Made by a program: the position numbers and the translations under genes
Shown: positions 28,485-36,272 of the stretch, piece after piece
Layout: each line of letters begins with the position of its first letter
Position numbering within the stretch: the first letter of the stretch is position 1
The notes under the pieces: generated by a model
Told to the model about the DNA's origin: nothing
Databases searched by the model: none
The model's input: only the letters and a program-made list of their open reading frames with translations
Assembly: GCF_013336795.1 (NCBI RefSeq)
Contig: NZ_JAAFZT010000035.1
Coordinates: 490,053 to 554,052 of the forward strand
Length of the DNA: 64,000 bases
From: Alteripontixanthobacter muriae
Lineage (GTDB): Bacteria; Pseudomonadota; Alphaproteobacteria; Sphingomonadales; Sphingomonadaceae
Direction: 5' to 3'

Positions 28485-28910
28485 TCAATAGTCCACCTTG
28501 CCGCGCGAGGCCTTGATCGCGCCGCGGTTCTTCTTGCCGCGGATCCGCTTTTCCTTGTTGATCCGGTTGAGGCGGCTTTTCCTGCGCTGGCGCGGCTGGA
28601 CATGGGCCTGCCGCAGCAATTGCCCCATGCGCTCGCGCGCCTCGGTCCGATTCGCATCCTGCGTGCGGTGGCTGCGTGCGGTCAGAACGATCTCGCCCCG
28701 CGCGTTCATCCGGTTGCCGGCGAGACCCTTCAGCCTGCGGAAGACTTGCGGCTGCAGGCGCAGCGCGAAGACATCCAGCCGCAACTGAACCGCCGTCGCC
28801 ACCTTGTTCACGTTCTGCCCGCCCGGTCCGGAAGAAGCGATGAAACTCTCTTCCGCCCCTGCCAAAGCCTGGTCCAGCCATTCTTGGCCGACGGGACCGC
28901 CTTCACCCAT
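28485..28910 (-). CDS. arfB: Alternative ribosome-rescue hydrolase ArfB
   Basis: 141 residues from ATG 28910. The release-factor motif SSGPGGQNVNK gives the GGQ at residues 30-32, and the protein ends in a long Lys/Arg-rich tail (KEKRIRGKKNRG) that would occupy the mRNA channel of a stalled ribosome. This combination defines ArfB/YaeJ rather than a full release factor. It hydrolyses peptidyl-tRNA on stalled ribosomes. Its start overlaps the stop of the upstream pseudouridine synthase gene by eight bases, so it belongs to the same leftward operon. Confidence 0.93.
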   Translation of the reverse strand: MGEGGPVGQEWLDQALAGAEESFIASSGPGGQNVNKVATAVQLRLDVFALRLQPQVFRRLKGLAGNRMNARGEIVLTARSHRTQDANRTEARERMGQLLRQAHVQPRQRRKSRLNRINKEKRIRGKKNRGAIKASRGKVDY

Positions 28911-29565
28911 CTGTGATGCCTGCAAACCCCAGTTCTGCAAATTCGGGCGGCGGAGGCGCGCTGGCGGCGATGTCGTCCTTGGCCTCGCGCGGGATGGTAA
29001 GGTCTGCCGCGTGCAGCATCATTCGCGCGTGTGGCTGCCGCTGGCCATACAGCGGATCGCCCAGCAGCGGCGCGTCCAGTCCCGAAGCTGCGTGTACGCG
29101 AATCTGGTGAGTCCGGCCTGTCTCCGGGCGGAATTCCAGCAGGCTGTTTCCATTCACAACCGCGATACGGCGCCAGAGGGTGACGGAAACCTTGCCCGCG
29201 CGCGCCGGGATCATGCGCCAGCCCTGCTTCTCGCTGCTGACTTTCGAGAGGGCGAGGGTGATCGTGCCCTCTTCCTCCGCCACTTCGCCCGCGACGATAC
29301 CCAGATAACGCTTCGTGACCTGGCGATCCTCGAATGCGCGATTGAACCGCTTCAGCGCCTTCGGATTACGGGCCAGCAGCAGGCAACCGGAAGTATCGGT
29401 GTCGAGCCGGTGCACGATGGCGGGCGGGCGGTGAAACCCGAGCTTCAGCGCCTCGAAATGGTCGCTCAGCGCCGGGCCGCCCCGGCGCGGGGTTTCCAGC
29501 GGCAGACCCGCTGGCTTGTCGATGACGAGCGCCTCGCCGTCCTCGAACAGGATGGGTATGTTCAT
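28903..29565 (-). CDS. RluA family pseudouridine synthase
   Basis: 220 residues. The catalytic motif HRLDTDTSG contains Asp55, and the downstream elements LEFRPETGRTHQIRVH and PLLGDPLYG are standard for RluA/RluC-type synthases. There is no N-terminal S4 domain, so it is a compact RluA-like enzyme; whether it modifies rRNA or tRNA cannot be told. Its ATG overlaps the end of the upstream pabBC gene by four bases (ATGA) and its stop overlaps arfB. Confidence 0.93.
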   Translation of the reverse strand: MNIPILFEDGEALVIDKPAGLPLETPRRGGPALSDHFEALKLGFHRPPAIVHRLDTDTSGCLLLARNPKALKRFNRAFEDRQVTKRYLGIVAGEVAEEEGTITLALSKVSSEKQGWRMIPARAGKVSVTLWRRIAVVNGNSLLEFRPETGRTHQIRVHAASGLDAPLLGDPLYGQRQPHARMMLHAADLTIPREAKDDIAASAPPPPEFAELGFAGITDG

Positions 29566-31376
29566 GCGAGTTCCGCTTTCATCATTCCGCGCAGGGCGTT
29601 GCCGATCCAGAACCCGCCCTCCAGATCCTCCAGCCGCAATTCGGCTTCGGTCGCGCGCCCCGATTCGATCAGGGCACGGCGCTGCACGCCGGGCAACAGG
29701 CCGAGATGAGCGGGCGGGGTGTGTAGAATTCCGTCACGCTGGACGAAAATGGACGTGAAGCTACCCTCGGTCAGCAGCCCGTCGTCGCGCATCATCAGCG
29801 CTTCCGCCGCGTCATTGTCATGGGCGACTTCGAGCGCATCTTGCCAGAAATGCCGATCGGTCGTCTTGTGCCGCAGCCGGAAATCGCCGCTGCCGGTGGG
29901 CAGGGGAAGGACAATGCAGCGGGCAGAGTCGGCAAGTGGCTCTGGCAGCGCCGAAGCCTCTAGTGAGGTGGCACCGCTCCGCGCCAGCATCAGGCGCAAC
30001 CGGGCGGGCATCTCGAGTTCGAAGCACAGGGCATGGATCGCGTTGCGCGCGGCATGGCGGTCGAATGCGAAGCCGAGCGCCTCGGCGCTGTTCTTCATCC
30101 GCTCAAGATGCAATTCCAGCAGGGCGATGCCTTCATCGGGGTCGAAGCGCATGGTTTCCAGCAGGTCGAAACCCGGCGCCGCTCGCCGCGCGAAATCGCC
30201 CTTCAACAGCGCCTCGCGCCATTCGGGAAGCGCCTCGCTGTCGGCGACGATCGCGGACCCGACGCCCAGCACCGCATGGCCTTGCCCGTTCTCGACCGGC
30301 GTCAGGCGCAGGGTGCGGATGGCGACGTTGAACGCCGCATCCCCGCCATTTTCACCCGCAGGCCCGCCGATGCGGCCGATAGCACCGCAATAAGCGCCTC
30401 GCGCGCCGGTTTCGGTAGCGGCGATCAATTCCATCGCGCGGATTTTCGGAGCGCCGGTAATGGACCCGCAGGGAAACAGCGCCCGCACCAGCTGCATCAC
30501 GCTCGTGCCCGGACGCAGCGTCGCTTCGACCGTGGAAACCATCTGGTGCAATGTCGGGTAGGTTTCTACGGCGAAAGGCTTCTCGACCTGAACGCTGCCG
30601 GGCACGGCGACCCGCGACAGATCGTTGCGCATCAGGTCGACGATCATCAGATTTTCGGCCCGATCCTTCGCCGAATTGCGTAAGTCCTCGGCCAGCGCCT
30701 CGTCCTGCTGCGGCGTTTCCCCGCGCGGGCGAGTACCCTTCATCGGCTTGGCACGGGCGGTATCGCCCTTCACCGACACGAACAGTTCCGGCGACAGGCT
30801 GAGCAGCCAGCTTGACCCGTCGAAGATCACGCCGCCATACCCCGCCTGCGATTCCGCGCGCAGGGCGGCGTAGATCGCCAGCGGATCGCCGCGCCAGCTG
30901 CCGGCCAGCGGGAAGGTCAGGTTGGCCTGATAGATGTCGCCATCGCGAATTGCTTCCTGCAGCGCAGTGAATTGCGCGGAATATCCGCCGGGCGCAATCT
31001 GCGGGTCGAGCGGTCCGAGGCTGTTTATACCTTGCGGCGAGCCATGCTGTTCCAGCAAGTCCGGCACTGCATCCGGGCTGAACGTCTCGCAATTGTCGAA
31101 CAGGCCAAGCCAGACCAGCGGGCCACCTGCTCCGACACGCGCATCGGCTGAAGCGCGCAGGCGCGGTTCGAGGGCAAGGCCAGCCTCATAGGAAAGATAA
31201 CCCGCCAGCGTGTGCCCGCTTTCGCGCCGCGCGGTGTCGGCTGCGGCGAGAACCGCTTCGACCTCGTCCGCCCGGCGCGCCACGAAGACCTGCGAAGGGC
31301 TGCTGTAAAGCTGCGCATCTGCCGCATTTTCGCGCCTTGCATCGTCGAGCAGGACAAAGGGAGCCGCATCCGCCAT
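29562..31376 (-). CDS. pabB-pabC: Fused aminodeoxychorismate synthase component I / aminodeoxychorismate lyase
   Basis: 604 residues from ATG 31376. Residues 1 to about 370 form a chorismate-binding PabB domain, with KPMKGTRPRGETP, FPCGSITGAPKIRAME and the terminal GAYCGAIG motif. The remaining 230 residues form a PabC-type fold IV PLP enzyme (RHKTTDRHFWQDAL, then LLTEGSFTSIFVQ). One polypeptide would thus convert the aminodeoxychorismate step and its cleavage to 4-aminobenzoate for folate. No glutaminase subunit (pabA/trpG) is visible in the window. The gene overlaps the RluA-type gene by four bases. Confidence 0.93.
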   Translation of the reverse strand: MADAAPFVLLDDARRENAADAQLYSSPSQVFVARRADEVEAVLAAADTARRESGHTLAGYLSYEAGLALEPRLRASADARVGAGGPLVWLGLFDNCETFSPDAVPDLLEQHGSPQGINSLGPLDPQIAPGGYSAQFTALQEAIRDGDIYQANLTFPLAGSWRGDPLAIYAALRAESQAGYGGVIFDGSSWLLSLSPELFVSVKGDTARAKPMKGTRPRGETPQQDEALAEDLRNSAKDRAENLMIVDLMRNDLSRVAVPGSVQVEKPFAVETYPTLHQMVSTVEATLRPGTSVMQLVRALFPCGSITGAPKIRAMELIAATETGARGAYCGAIGRIGGPAGENGGDAAFNVAIRTLRLTPVENGQGHAVLGVGSAIVADSEALPEWREALLKGDFARRAAPGFDLLETMRFDPDEGIALLELHLERMKNSAEALGFAFDRHAARNAIHALCFELEMPARLRLMLARSGATSLEASALPEPLADSARCIVLPLPTGSGDFRLRHKTTDRHFWQDALEVAHDNDAAEALMMRDDGLLTEGSFTSIFVQRDGILHTPPAHLGLLPGVQRRALIESGRATEAELRLEDLEGGFWIGNALRGMMKAELA

Positions 31377-31467
31377 CCCGACCCATTTACCGCCTTCACC
31401 CTTCAAGTCGAGGGGCGGCGTGCAATCAGCGAAGCTCGGGCGGCCAATTTCTCGATCCGCGAGGCCG

Positions 31468-32856
31468 TCAGGGAATGCGTATCTCGGCCCGCAATCCTCC
31501 TTCCGACCGGTTGGCCAGGACCAGCTTTCCCCCGAGCGATTCTGCGATGGCGCGGGCAATCGCGAGGCCCAGGCCCGATCCGCCGGTCGCGCGGTTGCGG
31601 GATGCCTCGCCGCGGATGAAAGGTTCCATCATCGCGCCGATCTGGTCTTCCGCTATGCCCGGTCCTTCATCCTCGACGCGCAACAGGGCCGCGCCGCCTT
31701 CTTCTTTGACCGAAACCCTCGCCAACTCGCCATAGCGCAGGGCATTGGAGACGAGATTGCGCAGCGCCCGGCGAAGCAGGGTGACCTGAACGGGCCGAAC
31801 GATGCGCATCATCGGGCCGAGTTCGACCTGTGCGCCCATGTCCTCGAATTCCTCGACAACCGCTGTCACAAGCGTCGACAATTCGGCCCTTTCCGGCGGC
31901 TGGTCGGAACGGCCGATGCGGGCGAGCGCGAGAATGTCGTCGAGCGTTTGCGAGAGATCGTCGATGCTCGCCGCCATTTTCCGCCGTTCGGCGTTGTCTT
32001 CCACCGTTTCGATGCGGACGCGAAGGGCGGCGAGCGGGGTCTTGAGGTCGTGCCCGATGGCACCGAGCATCACATCCTTCTCGTTCAGCATGGCGGCAAT
32101 GCGGCGCTCCATCGCCTGCTGCGCGCTGACGAGCCGTTGCACGTCTTCGGGGCCACGAAGCTTCTCCGGCAGATCGTCCGGTAATTGCCCTGCCGGTGCG
32201 CGGCCGAAGTCGTCCACCCGGCGGGTCAGATCGGCCAGTGGACGGGTAGTTCGTCGCAATAGCAGGGCCAGCCCGCCGACAAGGACGAGGTAGATGATCG
32301 CCGTCTGCAAGACGATGCCGCGCCAGACACGCGGTTCGCGCCTGCGTTCCGGCTGGCGGGATACCAGCCATGTGCCATCATCGCGCAGGATGGCGGCCAG
32401 CATCACCTGGCGATCTGCGGCATCGGCGCTGCCTCCCCTCCCTCTGCGGGTCAGCCAGGCGAGAGAGGCGGGATCGTCGGCCACGGACGCGCGGCCCACC
32501 GCGATGTCTTCGAAAGAGATGTTCTGGACCTTGAGAATTTCACCCAGCGCGGCCTCCCGCGCCGGTTGGCGTTGCCCGGTCAGGGCGACGGGCAGGTTGG
32601 CGCTTGTCGTCAAGGGCGGACCGCGCCGTGCGCGGCGTGCACTTCTGTCGCTCCGCCGGTCGCGACTACGCTCCAATCCCTGCCCGGTCTCATGCGCGAT
32701 GAAGCGGAAGGCGGCGGTGTTCAGCATCTCCGCTTCGCGCCTTTCCTCCGCAGCACGGTACAGCAGGACAGCGGAGATGCCCTGCGCCGCCAGCAGCGCC
32801 AGCGCCGTCCACAGCAGCACCTGCCCCAGCAGGCTGCGCGGCCACAGCCGAATCAT
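31468..32856 (-). CDS. Sensor histidine kinase (OmpR-partner type)
   Basis: 462 residues from ATG 32856, overlapping the response regulator stop by four bases. Order: TM1 (about 12-33), a periplasmic domain of about 145 residues with a very Arg-rich stretch (60-80), TM2 (181-200), HAMP (201-253), a dimerisation helix with phospho-acceptor His269 in AIGHDLKTPLAAL, and an HATPase with N box LVSNALRYG and G boxes DEGPGI and GSGLGLAIARAIA. The basic sensor region could bind anionic ligands or surfaces. It is the last gene of an EF-hand, regulator, kinase unit. Confidence 0.92.
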   Translation of the reverse strand: MIRLWPRSLLGQVLLWTALALLAAQGISAVLLYRAAEERREAEMLNTAAFRFIAHETGQGLERSRDRRSDRSARRARRGPPLTTSANLPVALTGQRQPAREAALGEILKVQNISFEDIAVGRASVADDPASLAWLTRRGRGGSADAADRQVMLAAILRDDGTWLVSRQPERRREPRVWRGIVLQTAIIYLVLVGGLALLLRRTTRPLADLTRRVDDFGRAPAGQLPDDLPEKLRGPEDVQRLVSAQQAMERRIAAMLNEKDVMLGAIGHDLKTPLAALRVRIETVEDNAERRKMAASIDDLSQTLDDILALARIGRSDQPPERAELSTLVTAVVEEFEDMGAQVELGPMMRIVRPVQVTLLRRALRNLVSNALRYGELARVSVKEEGGAALLRVEDEGPGIAEDQIGAMMEPFIRGEASRNRATGGSGLGLAIARAIAESLGGKLVLANRSEGGLRAEIRIP

Positions 32857-33599
32857 TGCGCCTCTGCGCCTGCGCGCTGCACGTCGGCGGCGAAGCGATA
32901 GCCGCCGCCGCGCACGGTCTGAATATATTCGGGATTGCGGCTGTCCGCCTCGATCTTGCGGCGCAGGCGGCTGACCTGATTGTCGACCGCGCGGTCGAAC
33001 AGATGCGCCTCGCGTCCCTGCACCATATCGAGCAGGCGGTCGCGGTCCAGCACCTGGCGCGGATGATCGAGAAAGGCGCGCAGCAGGCGGAACTCCGCGG
33101 TCGAGATCGAGATCATCGCCCCGTCGGGGTCGGTCAGGCGGTGCTTCAGCACATCCAGCCGGAATCCTTCGAATATATAGTCGCGATCCCCGCCTTCCGG
33201 CGCTGGCTCCTGCGCGCCCGGCAGGCGGTTCGCCCGCCGCAGGACCGAGCGGATCCGCGCCACCAGCTCGCGCGGTTCGAAAGGCTTGACCAGGTAATCG
33301 TCCGCGCCGATCTCGAGACCGATGATCCGGTCGGTGGCCTCGCCCTTCGCCGTCAGCAGGATGGTAGGAATGTTCCTCACCTCCACGAGGTGGCGGCACA
33401 GCGACAATCCATCCTCACCCGGCATCATGATGTCGAGCAGGACGAGATCGGGCGTTTCATCCACCAGCATGCTGCGTGCAGCGGCGGCGCTGGCGGCTTC
33501 CGTGACGGCGAACCCCTGGCGTACCAGATAGGCGGCCAGGGGTTCACGCAGGATATCCTCGTCATCGACGAGCAGGATGGCTGTTTCGTCGTCCGTCAT
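32853..33599 (-). CDS. OmpR-family response regulator
   Basis: 248 residues from ATG 33599, with AGGTGAAGG upstream. The receiver domain has acidic residues DDED at 12-15, phospho-acceptor Asp56 in LVLLDIMMPGEDG, and the conserved Lys in DYLVKPFEPRE. The C-terminal winged helix (about 145-235) has STAEFRLLRAFLDHP and DNQVSRLRRKIE, typical of the OmpR/PhoB group. It is translationally coupled to its kinase and lies 37 bases downstream of an EF-hand protein gene. Confidence 0.94.
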   Translation of the reverse strand: MTDDETAILLVDDEDILREPLAAYLVRQGFAVTEAASAAAARSMLVDETPDLVLLDIMMPGEDGLSLCRHLVEVRNIPTILLTAKGEATDRIIGLEIGADDYLVKPFEPRELVARIRSVLRRANRLPGAQEPAPEGGDRDYIFEGFRLDVLKHRLTDPDGAMISISTAEFRLLRAFLDHPRQVLDRDRLLDMVQGREAHLFDRAVDNQVSRLRRKIEADSRNPEYIQTVRGGGYRFAADVQRAGAEAQ

Positions 33600-33636
33600 G
33601 CCTTCACCTGACAAGCCGCGCGCGCCCGGGCAAGGA

Positions 33637-34167
33637 TCAGTTCGCCGGTGATGCGCGGTTCGCCCGGTAAGCCTGCCGCATCGCTTCCCGCGCGGCCTTG
33701 CGCTCGGGGGCAGTGACGGTTCCATCATTGTCGGCATCGGCGGCAGCGAAACGGGTCATGGCTTGCGCGGTGAATTCCGCCTTGGTGATGGCGCCATCGC
33801 CATTCGCATCGACATTCTGCATCATGCCGCGTCCGCCCATGCGGGCCCAGCCGCCATGACGCTTGCCGCGCCGACCCTCGCGCATTTCGCCGCCACGCGC
33901 GCTGCGCATTGCGGCGAATTCCTCGCGGCTCAGGCTGCCGTTGCCGTCAGTGTCGATGCGGTCGAAGCGGGCGTTCTGGCGCGCCGCACGGTCGGCCTGG
34001 TCCAGCCTGCCATCATTATTGGCATCCATCCTGTCAAAGGCGGTGCTTGCCCGGGTCTGCGCCTCGGCACGGGTGAGGGTCTTGTCGCCGGTCTGGGCGA
34101 CGGCGATGCTGCCGGTCGCGGCCAGCGACAGGATTGCGGCGGAAAGGGCGATTGTCTGCTTGCGCAT
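33637..34167 (-). CDS. Secreted EF-hand calcium-binding protein
   Basis: 176 residues from ATG 34167, with CCAGGAACT before it. A signal peptide ends near ATGSIAVAQ. Four EF-hand loops follow in two pairs: DANNDGRLD, DTDGNGSLSREE, DANGDGAITKAE and DADNDGTVTAPE. A Gly/Arg-rich linker (about 90-115) separates the pairs. It should bind calcium in the periplasm. It is the first gene of a leftward group with an OmpR-type regulator and kinase, only 37 bases away, which suggests a link between calcium and that signalling system. This link is an inference. Confidence 0.88.
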   Translation of the reverse strand: MRKQTIALSAAILSLAATGSIAVAQTGDKTLTRAEAQTRASTAFDRMDANNDGRLDQADRAARQNARFDRIDTDGNGSLSREEFAAMRSARGGEMREGRRGKRHGGWARMGGRGMMQNVDANGDGAITKAEFTAQAMTRFAAADADNDGTVTAPERKAAREAMRQAYRANRASPAN

Positions 34168-34364
34168 AGTTCCTGGTCCTCTTGAAGATCTGGAGAGCTG
34201 CGACGTTCCGTTCAGGGGGGTAGGCCGGACCCGCCGCAACTCATGACACCCTTCTAGACCCCGAATGTCGCAGGCTTATGCCGCAATCGGCTGTCTCTGT
34301 CGCAAAGTGTCGCGGAGGCGCGGCTCCGTTCACCTGGTCGCAATCGCCGGAGGTTTGCAGGCGC

Positions 34365-36218
34365 TCAGAGCGGTTTGCAGGCATCCTCCATCCAGGCAAG
34401 GACATCGCCTGACAGTTGCGGCGCGAGGATCTCGCGGCATCTGGCGTGATAGTCGTTCCACCACGCCTTCTCGTCTTCCGTAAGCAGGCTCGCTTCCACC
34501 ATGTCGCGGGCGATGGGCACGAAAGTGAGCGTGTCGAATCCGAGAAAGCGGCCCCCATCCGTCCCGAAGCCTGCCCCGTCCACTTCGCGCGCGACGGTCA
34601 GGATCAGGTTCTCGATCCGGATGCCGTATTCCCCGCCCTTGTAATAGCCGGGTTCATTGGACAGGATCATGCCTTCGTGCAGTTCCTGGCCCGTGCCGGG
34701 GTATGAACCCGTCATCTTGGCGATGCGCTGCGGGCCTTCGTGAACGCCGAGGAAGCTGCCGACGCCGTGGCCCGTGCCGTGGCCGTAATCCAGCCCGACC
34801 TGCCACAGGAACTGGCGAGCGAAACCGTCCAGCTCGCCACCTGCGGTGCCTTGGGGGAAAACGGCGCGGTCGATGGCGATATGGCCTTTCAGCACGCGGG
34901 TGAAGCGGTCGCGCACTTCGGCAGTCGGCTTCGCCTTCTCACCAGCCCCGGAAATCCACACCGTACGGGTGATATCGGTTGTTCCGTCGAGATATTGCCC
35001 GCCCGAATCGCACAGGAAAACGCTGCCCTGTTCGATGGTCAGGCTGCTTTCCTCGTCCACACGGTAATGCGGTATCGCGGCATGGGGTCCGGCGGCCGAG
35101 ATCGTGTCGAAGCTCTGGTCCCGGAGCAGGCCGGTTTCATCGCGGAAGGCGCGGAGTTTAGCTGCAGCGGACAGTTCCGTTTCCTTGCCGCTCGTTGCCT
35201 CGGTGGCCAGCCAGTGCAGGAACTTCGTCACCGCTGCCCCGTCACGGGCCTGGGCATCGCGGTGCCCCTGCACCTCGACCGGGTTTTTGATCGCTTTCGG
35301 CAGGATAGTGGGATCGCGATCCGCGACCGGCTTCGCGCCAGCGGCTTCCAGCGCCTGGTAGATGCCCGCGACGCCGTAGTCCGGATCCACCGATACGGTC
35401 TTGCCCTTCATGTCGGCCAGCGCCCCTTCGAAGGCATCGCGCTGCCTGACGGTGACCGCATTGCCGAGGTGCTGGGTCAGTTCGGGCGTGATCTTTTCGG
35501 GCGCGACGAACAATTCGGCCGTGCCGTCCGCATGGGCGATGACATAGGACAGGGCGACCGGCGTGCGCTCCACATCCGTGCCGCGAATGTTCAGCAGCCA
35601 GGCGATGGAATCGAGCGCCGGAATGACTGCCGCGTCATAGCCTTCCTCTTTCAGCCAATTGGCGACCTCGGTGCGCTTGTCGGCGCTGGAGCGGCCCGAA
35701 TGTTCATCGACATGGATGGTGGCGGGGGCCGACGAGGGCTGAGGCTGGTCTTCCCAGACTGCGTCCACGGGGTTCTGCTCGACCGGCACCAGGCTCATGC
35801 CCTTTTTTGTCAGTGCCTTTCCGATCCTGTCGGCCCAGCCCTTCGTGTGCAGCCACGCATCGTAACCGATCTTCGCGCCCGCCCCGGCGTTCTCCGCGAT
35901 CCATCTGCCCATTTCGACATCGGGCACGAGGCAGTAATCGTAGAGCCGTTCGTCCACCTGATCGCGTACCTGAATGGTGTAGCGGCCGTCGATGAACATG
36001 GCCGCGCCCTTGCCGCCTTTGCTGCTGTCCTTCCGCAGCACGACCGCGCTGCCCGCCGATCCGCCGAAGCCGGTCAGCCAGGACAGGCGCTGGGCATAGC
36101 TGCCGATATATTCCGACATGTGTTCGTCGGAAATCGGGACGACGAAGCCGTCCAGCCCCTGACGCTGCAATTCTTGACGAAGGGAGTCGAGGCGGGCTTC
36201 GTGGGTCTGCATCAGCAT
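34365..36218 (-). CDS. pepP: Aminopeptidase P family protein (M24B)
   Basis: 617 residues from ATG 36218, which has AAGGAC nine bases upstream; an ATG at 36254 would add 12 residues without a ribosome binding site. Two creatinase N-terminal domains come first (GFVVPISDEHMSEYI), then a pita-bread metallopeptidase. The dinuclear metal ligands are the Asp pair in LDGTTDITRTV, His in GHGTGHGVGSFL, Glu in SNEPGYYKGGEYGIRIEN and the final Glu region. The large size and double N-domain match the 600-residue Xaa-Pro aminopeptidases. It is divergent from an oligopeptidase B gene, suggesting a peptide-degradation pair. Confidence 0.92.
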   Translation of the reverse strand: MLMQTHEARLDSLRQELQRQGLDGFVVPISDEHMSEYIGSYAQRLSWLTGFGGSAGSAVVLRKDSSKGGKGAAMFIDGRYTIQVRDQVDERLYDYCLVPDVEMGRWIAENAGAGAKIGYDAWLHTKGWADRIGKALTKKGMSLVPVEQNPVDAVWEDQPQPSSAPATIHVDEHSGRSSADKRTEVANWLKEEGYDAAVIPALDSIAWLLNIRGTDVERTPVALSYVIAHADGTAELFVAPEKITPELTQHLGNAVTVRQRDAFEGALADMKGKTVSVDPDYGVAGIYQALEAAGAKPVADRDPTILPKAIKNPVEVQGHRDAQARDGAAVTKFLHWLATEATSGKETELSAAAKLRAFRDETGLLRDQSFDTISAAGPHAAIPHYRVDEESSLTIEQGSVFLCDSGGQYLDGTTDITRTVWISGAGEKAKPTAEVRDRFTRVLKGHIAIDRAVFPQGTAGGELDGFARQFLWQVGLDYGHGTGHGVGSFLGVHEGPQRIAKMTGSYPGTGQELHEGMILSNEPGYYKGGEYGIRIENLILTVAREVDGAGFGTDGGRFLGFDTLTFVPIARDMVEASLLTEDEKAWWNDYHARCREILAPQLSGDVLAWMEDACKPL

Positions 36219-36272
36219 GGCGGTCTGTCCTTGGTCTTGTTCTTTTGTCTCCATCTAACATAGGGGATCGGA

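Noticed and set aside
34740..36263. Long open frames opposite strong genes, e.g. 507 residues opposite pepP and 716 residues opposite glnD (47557-49707).
   Set aside because: They run antisense to genes with clear family motifs and reflect GC-rich codon bias. Their translations show no recognisable motifs and are rich in His, Gln and Arg.
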